Shown one piece after another: positions 17,061 through 23,980 of a DNA stretch of 64,000 bases. The translations under genes were made by a program, and so were the position numbers. A model generated the notes under the pieces. That model saw nothing but the letters and a program-made list of their open reading frames with translations. It did not search any database and was not told the origin of the DNA. Within the stretch, counting starts at the first letter, position 1, and every line of letters begins with the position of its first letter. The stretch lies in contig NZ_JAJNOQ010000001.1 of the NCBI RefSeq assembly GCF_021044775.1, forward strand, positions 62,001 to 126,000. Reading direction: 5' to 3'. Source of the DNA: Paraeggerthella hominis (GTDB lineage: Bacteria > Actinomycetota > Coriobacteriia > Coriobacteriales > Eggerthellaceae).

Positions 17061-17422
17061 GAGGAGCATGTCCTTCAGTCGCATTCTTCCTGCTCGATGA
17101 AGCCTTCGTAGGGGTAGCGGTGGTCAATAATCTTCTAATTGCGGATGATATAGTCGTCGTTGTCTCATTGAGACTCGCAGTCTGGCGAAAACTCGTGGAT
17201 GTCGTAGGAAAGCCCGTCTGTCCTGAAGAAGTTGCATACGATCTGTGTGAGGTGAGCCCATCCGTAGCCGTCGGATTCTGGGGAGTGGAAGCCGTGCGGC
17301 TCGCAATATTCCAGAAACGTCTCTACGCTGTCGCGCCCACCGTCCAATGCGGGTGCAGTGCAAGGTCTTACTTCTCGGTGACGATGGTTGCCCGGCTGCC
17401 TATGATGCGAACCCTTTTTCAT
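17060..17422 (-). pseudogene. Decayed open frame, unrecognised
   Basis: On the minus strand one frame reads protein-like text (FLEYCEPHGFHSPESDGYG, later SYDIHEFSPDCESQ). It hits a stop at about 17165, continues as DNDDYIIRN, hits a second stop, then reads KIIDHRYPYEGFIEQEECD. Two in-frame stops inside otherwise coherent composition indicate a degraded gene. The family is not recognised. Confidence 0.4.
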
Positions 17423-17559
17423 GAGCCTCTCGCTGGTGCAGATTCGCTTGTTTCGACATGCCTGCCGTACGGCATGCGGTTCGCGGGGCGGTCACCTTCG
17501 CAAAGGGCCGAGCCGTCGCGCTCGGAATGACCTCTTCTTTCTTGCCCGCGAGGCACCTT

Positions 17560-17790
17560 CTAGTATGGATTCTCGAGAATAAGGACATGCAAGAGCATCC
17601 TGAGCCAAGAGGAGGCGCTCATCTTCACTATGCTCGCATAAAGCCGGTCGAGCAATGCGCATGAACCAGCTTGATGCAGGTGGCACGCGACGACGCAGGC
17701 AGCAGCAGTGAAAGCGCACTGGCACAAGCTCATGCCGAAGAAGACCAATTCGGCGTAGTCGCGTATCTCGCGGTTGATTTTGACTTTCAA
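17560..17790 (-). pseudogene. Remnant of a PrgI-family conjugation protein
   Basis: The minus-strand peptide beginning KVKINREIRDYAELVFFGM and continuing SLCQCAFTAAACVVACHL matches the start of PrgI-family proteins. These are small inner-membrane components of type IV secretion in Tn916-like and related integrative conjugative elements, where the family opening is nearly the same. After the first 40 residues the frame loses similarity and ends early, and the neighbouring frame carries residual codons. No relaxase, TraE/VirB4 or coupling protein is nearby, so this is a relic of a lost element. Confidence 0.6.
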
Positions 17791-17921
17791 AACGAAGTCT
17801 CCTATTCGGTTGTAGGTTCAAAAGATGCGAATAGTGCCGAATTTGTATGGTGTATAGATGTCATTCGGCATCATCTTGGCATCGGTGGTGTAATGGCCCC
17901 TAAAAGGAAAGGGGGCGCGGC

Positions 17922-18218
17922 ATGACCATCGCAACGAAACCGACGACGGTTCGCATTGACGAGAACCTCAAGGCCCAGGCGAACGAGATTCTCGGATCAG
18001 TCGGGCTGAGCTACAACGCCTACGTCGTCATGGCGACGCGCCAGCTGGTGAACCAGCGCAGGATCCCCTTTGAGATCGTCCCGGCGGTCGGGATCCCGAA
18101 CGAGGAGACCCGCCGCGCCCTGGTCGCCGCGGAGGCGAAGGAGCTCGGCCTCATTTCCGACGATGCCCCGGCCTTCGCCGACGTCGACGGACTCATGGCG
18201 TTCCTCGAAGAGGAGTAG
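17922..18218 (+). CDS. RelB/DinJ-family antitoxin
   Basis: A 98-residue protein with the ribbon-helix-helix opening TTVRIDENLKAQANEILGSVGLSYNAYVVMATRQLV, typical of RelB/DinJ antitoxins. The C-terminal part (IPNEETRRALVAAEAKELGL) would wrap the toxin. The start is ATG 17922 with AAAGGGGG upstream. The toxin gene starts 3 nt after its stop. RelB proteins usually repress their own operon, and the 50 nt upstream contain repeated ATCATCTTGGCATC-like words that could be operator half-sites. The cognate toxin looks shortened, so the antitoxin may be an orphan in practice. Confidence 0.8.
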   Translation: MTIATKPTTVRIDENLKAQANEILGSVGLSYNAYVVMATRQLVNQRRIPFEIVPAVGIPNEETRRALVAAEAKELGLISDDAPAFADVDGLMAFLEEE

Positions 18219-18221
18219 CCT

Positions 18222-18476
18222 GTGTACGAGATCAAGGTCGAGTCGGCCTTCAAAGTGGACTACGCCTGCGTCATGAGACGGCACCCCCGCTTGCGGGGCG
18301 AGTTCGCGGCGGCGGTGTCGGAGCTCATGAGGATCGGCGCGGCGCCGGATGAGTGCGGCCCGCACGAGCTCAGCAATCCCGGCGGGAACTGCAACGGGCA
18401 TATCGACTTTCACCTCTCGGACGGCATGGTCGACGTGGCGATGCTCTGCGTGCCCCATAAGACGAACCCGGCATGA
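18222..18476 (+). CDS. YafQ/RelE-family mRNA interferase toxin, C-terminally shortened
   Basis: An 84-residue protein starting at GTG 18222 with GAGGAG upstream. It keeps the N-terminal helices and central strands of the YafQ branch of RelE/ParE toxins (VESAFKVDYACVMRRHPRLR, NGHIDFHLSDG), but stops straight after PHKTNPA. Relatives continue for about 12-15 residues with an Arg-Met-Gly-Ser/Thr-His-X-X-Leu-Phe ending, where catalytic His and aromatic residues of this family lie. The toxin is probably inactive, although it may still bind RelB. Confidence 0.7.
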   Translation: MYEIKVESAFKVDYACVMRRHPRLRGEFAAAVSELMRIGAAPDECGPHELSNPGGNCNGHIDFHLSDGMVDVAMLCVPHKTNPA

Positions 18477-18483
18477 ACAACAT

Positions 18484-18520
18484 GTAGGCCCCAATTTTGC
18501 TATTCCAAATTGGGGCCTAC
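18484..18520. terminator. 14-bp hairpin after the toxin gene
   Basis: Perfect arms GTAGGCCCCAATTT at 18484-18497 and AAATTGGGGCCTAC at 18507-18520, with a 9-nt loop. The hairpin begins 8 nt after the toxin stop. It is a plausible terminator for the TA pair, though no T-run follows. It may also mark a deletion junction. Confidence 0.5.
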
Positions 18521-18673
18521 TGATTTCGTAGAAGCGGGAACCTTTCGATGACACCGAAAGGTCGCCACGTAGAAAGAGCTAGATCGAAAGGTACAGTTTA
18601 ACCTGCGCCAACCTTCTCTATGCTATCCGATTTGTACTATTCCTGTGCAATAGTGTTCGCCTCGCAACGTACG

Positions 18674-18704
18674 TCTCTTCGGTCTTTAGAGAAGACCGAA
18701 GAGA
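18674..18704. terminator. 13-bp hairpin at the end of the helicase gene
   Basis: Perfect arms TCTCTTCGGTCTT at 18674-18686 and AAGACCGAAGAGA at 18692-18704 with a 5-nt loop. It starts 5 nt beyond the stop of the minus-strand helicase gene, so it is probably its terminator. Confidence 0.6.
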
Positions 18705-18709
18705 CTCTC

Positions 18710-21247
18710 CTAGTGTTCGTCGCTTTCAAATGAAACGAAAAATTTGCTAGAAAGGTCACTAACTCCTAGTTTTCGTTTCTCAATTTCGTATGCAACACGC
18801 TGTGCTCTTTCGATAGGCAGATGGCTTTCAGCGTCATGGATCAGGAGCCGCGCTTCCTCTTTAAGAAGATCTAAATTTTCAGGAGTAAGCACTTTTAGAT
18901 TCTTGGCGCTTGCGTTGCGGTCGGCTTTTGAATTTGGATGAACGGATACTGCAAGTATCTCGATATCTGGGTATTTTTGCTTCAACCAATCATGCGCAGT
19001 TCTTAGTTGTCCGGCCTCCTTTTTTCGTAGCGGCGTATCATCCTTTTTGTCGTTCTTTGCTTCCAATACAAAGCCTGCGTTTTCTTTTTTTGACAACCAG
19101 TAGACATCCGATCCAACACCGTTGACATCTGCTTTCGCAGACTCAAATCCGAGGAAGAGACCAAGCTGCATCAGCGCTTCTTCGAAGGCCTTGCTGTTGG
19201 CGGAAAACAAAAGATCGGCAACCGCCGCGTCAAAATTTTGATTTGCGCTAACGTTTCCGCTGTCAGCAATTGCTGTGCATATCTTATCTGCCCGGTCAAT
19301 AGCCCAGCTTGATATCTCATCGCTAGCATGAAAGGGGATATAGGGGATAGCATTATTTAACGAATGCGCCCTTTGCAGCAGGGTAGATGCGCTATCTGGG
19401 TCACTGCCGTCAAGCGCAATACGAGACGCAAGATAAAGAAGCCAGCCTTGGTAAGAAGGGTCACCGTTAAAGCTATTTACCTTCTCTTCGAGCTTGCGAC
19501 AGGCGTCACCATTGTGGTTCTCAACCCATTGTGCAAACGCCCTTCTTTCGGCGCATGCCGCCTGAAACGATGGGCCAAATCGGTTTATGGTCTCTTCAGA
19601 TACATGCTTGGCCAGCTTGCTTGCGTGAAATTTCTTCCAGCTTTCATCAGAATTAACGTCCTGGTTCATGGCCTCGCAGTAGTCGAGGGGAGTGATCAGG
19701 CCTTCGCTAATTACATCGCCAATCTCCAGTTGCGCCGTTAGCGCTGACGACATGAACTTCCTGTTTCTTTTTCGTCTCATCCACTCGATCAGGTCTTCTC
19801 CTTCAAGGAGGACTATGCAATGATCGCTAGCTCCTCTAACGCCCCTTCCGAGACCTTGCTCGATTCGCTGCGCCACTCTTTGTGCCATTAGATTGCTTTC
19901 GGAAAGATAAATCGACATCAACGCGTCGACGTCATCTGTGCCTGACGGGAGGCCATGTAAAACAAGTATTCGGCAAGCATCACCGGGCAGATCTATTCCA
20001 TTGTATCGATTGGCAAAAGACACCGGTGAGGACATGCGCTTAGATTTAAGGGCTTCTACGGCCTCGCTAACTTCTTCATGCCCTATCGGTTCGGAAAAGC
20101 TTATCCCGGTCCATTCACTCTTTATGTTCTGTCGAGAAGTAAGACATACGATTCCCTGTTTGGCGCTAATCTCACTTTCAATAAAGTTTAGAAACTCACT
20201 GCTGCGAGCAATTTCTGTAGGCAGATTCAGAATCATTCGTCTTCCCACGCCGGCCACTGTTTTCGGGGCGATGATGTTGCTCTCTTCCAGACCTCGCAGG
20301 TCATAAGCTCGAACCATGTCCCCGTAGTCCGTTATCGTTGCAGACATGTAAATACGACGGCGTGCACGTTGGAAACAGGGAGTCATTTCGAGCATCGGGT
20401 AAAGAGCGGCTATTGTGATATGAGTACGACTTGCAATCGCTTGACAATACCTTAAATTGTCTTTAATTAAGGGCCACTTAAAAATCAAGTCTTTTGAAAA
20501 TGCACTGTCATCCTCGCTTCTTTTGCGGCATTCTTGTCGAATGAGAGAAGACACCCTCTCGATGGCGGCAGTCCAATACTGGATGGGGATTTCCACTACG
20601 CCGCTCCCTACTCCCTCCTGAAAATCTTGATAAGTTGTCGACCTGTTCATGGCGTTAAAAGCCTCTTTAAATTCACCGAGTATCTTTTTGTAGAGAGGAG
20701 ACGCTCCCTCGGCTGGAATAGAAAGTGAGAAGGCTTTTTTAATGGCATTGAGCGATGCGTGTGCGTCGTCTATCACGATGCCACCTAATTGTTGGATTTC
20801 GTACGCACCTCGAGTGCCAAAAACGCTCTTTCCGTTAAAAAGTACTTGATAAGAGCTAACGAGGATTGAATTGCCGTTGTCGAAATCTGCATCGACGGAC
20901 ATGCGACCGCAATACGCTCTGGCGGGAATACCCAAATCGACCGCCTGATCTACGACTTGATCCGCCAACTGTTTGTTTTCCACCAAATAGAGAACACCTT
21001 CTCCGGTCTCCCTCATTGTGGAAAGGGCCATAAGAAGGCCAACTAGTGTTTTACCTCCACCAGTATTCAACTCAACGACAATATCTCTTTCGTCGCGAAG
21101 GTCGTTAAACCACTTCTGCAGTATTTCCGCTTGCACATGGTATAAGTTGTCGATTTGACCCGATTTTGGAAGCTCTTCAAAAATATCTATCGGGTTAGTT
21201 GTGATATAAGTCGTATCGCGGCTCATCAGAGCATTGAAATCAACCAT
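18710..21247 (-). CDS. SF2 helicase fused to a PD-(D/E)XK-like nuclease domain, putative defence gene
   Basis: An 845-residue protein. Residues about 1-490 form a superfamily 2 helicase. Walker A is NTGGGKT (61-67), motif II is DDAH (160-163) in place of DEAH, motif III is SAT (302-304), and an XPD/DinG-like motif V (NRYNGIDLPGDACR) is followed by motif VI QGLGRGVR (464-471). Residues 490-670 are helical and unassigned. Residues 670-845 look like a restriction-endonuclease fold, with E690, D714 (GSDVYWL), E729 and K731 (VLEAKN) and Gln747. The gene is AT-richer than its neighbours and lies in a decayed mobile region beside a TA pair. Similar architectures occur in anti-phage systems such as Hachiman (HamA nuclease plus HamB helicase). 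I do not recognise this fusion as a named system. Confidence 0.75.
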   Translation of the reverse strand: MVDFNALMSRDTTYITTNPIDIFEELPKSGQIDNLYHVQAEILQKWFNDLRDERDIVVELNTGGGKTLVGLLMALSTMRETGEGVLYLVENKQLADQVVDQAVDLGIPARAYCGRMSVDADFDNGNSILVSSYQVLFNGKSVFGTRGAYEIQQLGGIVIDDAHASLNAIKKAFSLSIPAEGASPLYKKILGEFKEAFNAMNRSTTYQDFQEGVGSGVVEIPIQYWTAAIERVSSLIRQECRKRSEDDSAFSKDLIFKWPLIKDNLRYCQAIASRTHITIAALYPMLEMTPCFQRARRRIYMSATITDYGDMVRAYDLRGLEESNIIAPKTVAGVGRRMILNLPTEIARSSEFLNFIESEISAKQGIVCLTSRQNIKSEWTGISFSEPIGHEEVSEAVEALKSKRMSSPVSFANRYNGIDLPGDACRILVLHGLPSGTDDVDALMSIYLSESNLMAQRVAQRIEQGLGRGVRGASDHCIVLLEGEDLIEWMRRKRNRKFMSSALTAQLEIGDVISEGLITPLDYCEAMNQDVNSDESWKKFHASKLAKHVSEETINRFGPSFQAACAERRAFAQWVENHNGDACRKLEEKVNSFNGDPSYQGWLLYLASRIALDGSDPDSASTLLQRAHSLNNAIPYIPFHASDEISSWAIDRADKICTAIADSGNVSANQNFDAAVADLLFSANSKAFEEALMQLGLFLGFESAKADVNGVGSDVYWLSKKENAGFVLEAKNDKKDDTPLRKKEAGQLRTAHDWLKQKYPDIEILAVSVHPNSKADRNASAKNLKVLTPENLDLLKEEARLLIHDAESHLPIERAQRVAYEIEKRKLGVSDLSSKFFVSFESDEH

Positions 21248-21644
21248 GCTGCGGTACCTCCCCAGTAAATTTCCTCAAACTGATGATAGCCTTCAGCGTG
21301 GCCTGCGTCAGTTTTGACGAATTTTACCATGCTTGAAATGTATCAAAGTATCTCGCGACAAGTTAGAATATCATTTATAAGACAATTAATGATATAAAGT
21401 GTGCGTTGCGTTTGAATGAGCTCAGCTAGGTTCCCGGCTTCTTCATCAGAAAGGTTTGTGTCTCCTTCGAGCTCGGTAAGGAATGTTCGGGTATTGTGGA
21501 TGTTGACAGGTTTGCACGTCGGGTGATTGCGGGAGAGCTCAGCAATGGGGACGCATGTAGGAGCCAGATGCTGTCTTAAGGAGCCTGCGGAAGCCGCTCC
21601 GGGAGGCAGATGCGGCTTCCGTAATTTGCATGAGAACAAGTAGC

Positions 21645-21685
21645 GCAAGAACCCCGCCCGTCAGCATGATGGGCGGGGTTCTTGC
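21645..21685. terminator. 15-bp perfect hairpin between the helicase gene and guaA
   Basis: Arms GCAAGAACCCCGCCC at 21645-21659 and GGGCGGGGTTCTTGC at 21671-21685 with an 11-nt loop. On the plus strand TTCTTGCTGTCT follows. No gene ends just before it, so it may be a terminator left from a lost gene. Confidence 0.5.
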
Positions 21686-21747
21686 TGTCTGCGGGTCGCC
21701 TGTCCTGGCACCCACTAGGGTTCCCTTTGCCACGAGGTGCGCCCATG

Positions 21748-21811
21748 CAAAACGCTCCCCGGTTCTTCCATGGAAGAATTCGTGGAAGAAAAAACCCGGA
21801 AGGAGCGTTTT
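21748..21811. repeat. Long imperfect inverted repeat
   Basis: AAAACGCTCC near 21748 pairs with GGAGCGTTTT ending near 21812. The stem continues with a few bulges through CCGG/CCGG and TTCC/GGAA to a central loop. A smaller hairpin (GTGGTGTA/TACACCAC, about 21826-21853) follows. Together they may be a transcript end downstream of guaA or a miniature-element relic. Confidence 0.4.
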
Positions 21812-21915
21812 CTTGTGGTTTCTTGTGGTGTACCAAAAGGGCTAATACACCACTATTGACCTGCGGAAATGATGTGTTTTGGAGGGTAGTGCGGAGGAGT
21901 GATTTTTGGGCTAAA

Positions 21916-22899
21916 TCACTCCCACTCAATCGTCCCGATCGGTTTCGGGGTCAGGTCGTAGCACACGCGGCAGATGCCGGGGACCTCGGCCAGAATCCGC
22001 GCGGTGATCTTCTTGAGCAGCGACCAATCCAGCTCCGGAACCTCGGCGGTCATGGCATCCACCGTGTTGACCGCGCGGATGATCGCCGGCCACTCGAAGG
22101 CGCGCACGCCGTCGCGCACGCCGGTTGCGCGGAAATCGGGAACCGTTACGAAGTACTGCCACACCTTGCCTTCCAGGCCAGCCGCTGCGAACTCGTCGCG
22201 CAGGATGGCGTCGGCTTCGCGCAGCGCCTCCAGGCGATCGCGCGTGATGGCGCCCAGGCAGCGCACGCCCAAGCCGGGGCCGGGGAACGGCTGGCGCTCG
22301 ACCATGCCTTCGGGCAGTCCCAGCTCGCGGCCGATGACGCGCACTTCGTCCTTGTACAGCAGCTTGACGGGCTCGCACAGCTCGAACTGCAGATCGTCGG
22401 GAAGGCCGCCCACGTTGTGGTGCGCCTTCACGCCGTCGGACTCCAGGATATCGGGGTAGATGGTGCCCTGCGCCAGGAAGCTCACCTCGTCGCCCACCTT
22501 GCGTGCCTCTTCCTCGAACACGCGGATGAACTCGGCGCCGATGATCTTGCGCTTGGCCTCGGGTTCTTCCACGCCGTCGAGAAGCGACAGGAAGCGATCG
22601 GTCGCGTCCACGTACACCAGGTTCGCATCCAACTGATTCTGGAACACGTCGACGACCTGCTCGCTTTCGCCCTTGCGCATGAGGCCGTGGTTCACGTGCA
22701 CGCAGATGAGCTGCTTGCCGATAGCCTTGATCAAAAGCGCCGCCACGACCGACGAATCCACGCCGCCGGACAGGGCCAGCAGCACCTTCTGGTCGCCGAC
22801 CTGCGCCTGAATGGCCTCCACCTGCTCGTCGATGAACGCCTTTGCCAGTTCGGGCGTGGTGATGCGCTCCATGTCGTCGGGACGCTTGTTGGGATCCAT
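21916..22899 (-). CDS. guaA: GMP synthase ATP-pyrophosphatase subunit (GuaA without the glutaminase domain)
   Basis: A 327-residue protein that converts XMP to GMP through an adenyl-XMP intermediate. It holds the PP-loop SGGVDSS near residue 45 and the GMP synthase C-terminal dimerisation domain (QPFPGPGLGVRCLGAITRDRLE, ending PKPIGTIEWE). The class I glutamine amidotransferase domain of about 190 residues found at the N terminus of the usual 510-525-residue bacterial enzyme is absent, as in archaeal GuaAb. Start ATG 22899 has AAGGAGA upstream. No partner glutaminase gene is adjacent. A hairpin at about 21898-21924 overlaps the stop codon. Confidence 0.9.
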   Translation of the reverse strand: MDPNKRPDDMERITTPELAKAFIDEQVEAIQAQVGDQKVLLALSGGVDSSVVAALLIKAIGKQLICVHVNHGLMRKGESEQVVDVFQNQLDANLVYVDATDRFLSLLDGVEEPEAKRKIIGAEFIRVFEEEARKVGDEVSFLAQGTIYPDILESDGVKAHHNVGGLPDDLQFELCEPVKLLYKDEVRVIGRELGLPEGMVERQPFPGPGLGVRCLGAITRDRLEALREADAILRDEFAAAGLEGKVWQYFVTVPDFRATGVRDGVRAFEWPAIIRAVNTVDAMTAEVPELDWSLLKKITARILAEVPGICRVCYDLTPKPIGTIEWE

Positions 22900-23159
22900 G
22901 CGGTCTCCTTTTTCTCGTCGGTAAGCCGGGCGCACAGCCGCAGCCTTGGTTTCACTGGTGAGATTATAGCGGACGAACGGACGTCGAGAAACGGCGCTTT
23001 GGCGCAGCGCGCGCTGAAAAGCTCATTCTAAACGAAATCTTCGTTCAGAATCTTGCTGCTTGGCGAAGTTCGCGCCGCGTTCCCGGTTGCGCGTCCGATG
23101 CGTCCGTTCCGCTTGAGCCGATCGCGCAAGCGGGGCAGGGTGCCCGACGCGCGCCGGCT

Positions 23160-23537
23160 TCAACGGCGTGATGCGATGAGACGGTCGATGCGCTGGATAA
23201 CGGGGTAGCCCACCAGCACTCCGGCAACAGAGCCGATGACGATGGCGGGCCAAGAACTCGGCGAAAGCGCCAGCAGGTTCAAACCGCATGCCGCAATCGC
23301 GCCAACCAAGCATGCCCGCTTGAGCGGCATGTGCTGCCAGAGAGCATTGACCAAAAGGAAGGCGAGCCCTGCGGAGGCAAGAGACTGGGAAACGGCGCGC
23401 ACGGGATCTTCGGCGCCGGGCTGAACGAGCGCGGAGAAGGCGAACCATCCGGCCACGAGCGCCCAGCGCAGAACGACTATGACGCACCGGGCAAGGTTGC
23501 GCTTCGCGGGAGGCTCGTTGTCTTCGAGGGCGTTCAT
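23160..23537 (-). CDS. Small membrane protein of unknown function
   Basis: A 125-residue protein with a charged N terminus (about 20 residues) and four hydrophobic segments (about 20-38, 48-66, 74-92, 95-113). A positively charged end (QRIDRLIASRR) implies an inner-membrane protein with cytoplasmic termini. I recognise no family. The start ATG 23537 has only a modest ribosome site (AAGGTAG). It lies between guaA and the VF530 gene on the same strand. There is no clear functional hint. Confidence 0.6.
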   Translation of the reverse strand: MNALEDNEPPAKRNLARCVIVVLRWALVAGWFAFSALVQPGAEDPVRAVSQSLASAGLAFLLVNALWQHMPLKRACLVGAIAACGLNLLALSPSSWPAIVIGSVAGVLVGYPVIQRIDRLIASRR

Positions 23538-23607
23538 GGCTTCATGCTACCTTGGGGAAGGCGGCTTCGTGATCTCGAATGAAAGCCGCATCCGTTTCGT
23601 TACCGGT

Positions 23608-23635
23608 AAGGAGTAGGACTCTCGTCCTACTCCTT
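23608..23635. terminator. Hairpin overlapping the stop of the VF530-family gene
   Basis: AAGGAGTAGGAC at 23608-23619 and GTCCTACTCCTT at 23624-23635 form a 12-bp stem with a 4-nt loop. The stop codon of the minus-strand gene is inside the stem. This is a plausible terminator of that gene. Confidence 0.55.
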
Positions 23636-23875
23636 CCTCCAGAGCCCCGATTCCTTGTACAGCTCCTCCACCTTGTTGCGCGCCCAAGGCGTCTTGCGCA
23701 GGAAGTTGAGCGAGCTTTTAAGGTTCGGGTTGTTGCTGAAGCAGTTGATGTGGATGCGTCGGGCAAGCTCGTTCCAGCCGTACTCGTCCACCAGCTCTTC
23801 GAGCATTGTCTTGAGCGTGATGCCGTGCAGCGGGTCGTTGGGATGCTCGCGCATCTTTGGGTTGTCGGAGGCCAT
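23627..23875 (-). CDS. VF530-family DNA-binding protein (DUF2132)
   Basis: An 82-residue protein that matches the small VF530/DUF2132 family: DPLHGITLKTMLEELVDEYGWNELARRIHINCF, then NPNLKSSLNFLRKTPWAR and a C-terminal KVEELY. The family fold contains a helix-turn-helix-like arrangement and is thought to bind DNA, but its role is not known. Start ATG 23875 has GAAGGA upstream at good spacing. Longer in-frame starts add a 25-residue tail with no family match. Confidence 0.85.
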   Translation of the reverse strand: MASDNPKMREHPNDPLHGITLKTMLEELVDEYGWNELARRIHINCFSNNPNLKSSLNFLRKTPWARNKVEELYKESGLWRKE

Positions 23876-23920
23876 GGGTCGTCCTTCTCGTATTCGGTTT
23901 CGCAAGGTTCCATAGTACAA

Positions 23921-23956
23921 GAAAGGTCGCCCGCGCCAAAGCGCGAGCAACCTTTC
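23921..23956 (-). terminator. Terminator of the Zn/Cd ATPase gene
   Basis: On the minus strand a 16-bp near-perfect stem (GAAAGGTTGCTCGCGC with its partner, one mismatch) and a 4-nt loop is followed by TTGTAC after CTTTC. It lies 25 nt after the stop of the P-type ATPase gene. Confidence 0.6.
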
Positions 23957-23980
23957 GAATCAACGCGATAGGGAAAGCGC

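Larger units (their letters stand above)
21248..21915. other. Non-coding stretch between the helicase gene and guaA
   Basis: No gene with a usable start and ribosome binding site. A minus-strand frame near 21345-21500 reads protein-like (ELEGDTNLSDEEAGNLAELI) but has no proper start and is probably a remnant. The right half is filled with inverted repeats (listed separately). AT content is high on the left and returns to chromosomal GC near guaA. Confidence 0.4.

Noticed and set aside
21343..21648. Small minus-strand gene upstream of the helicase
   Set aside because: Part of the peptide looks natural, but there is no ribosome binding site, the N-terminal half crosses a strong hairpin, and the composition changes midway. 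It is better read as a remnant.
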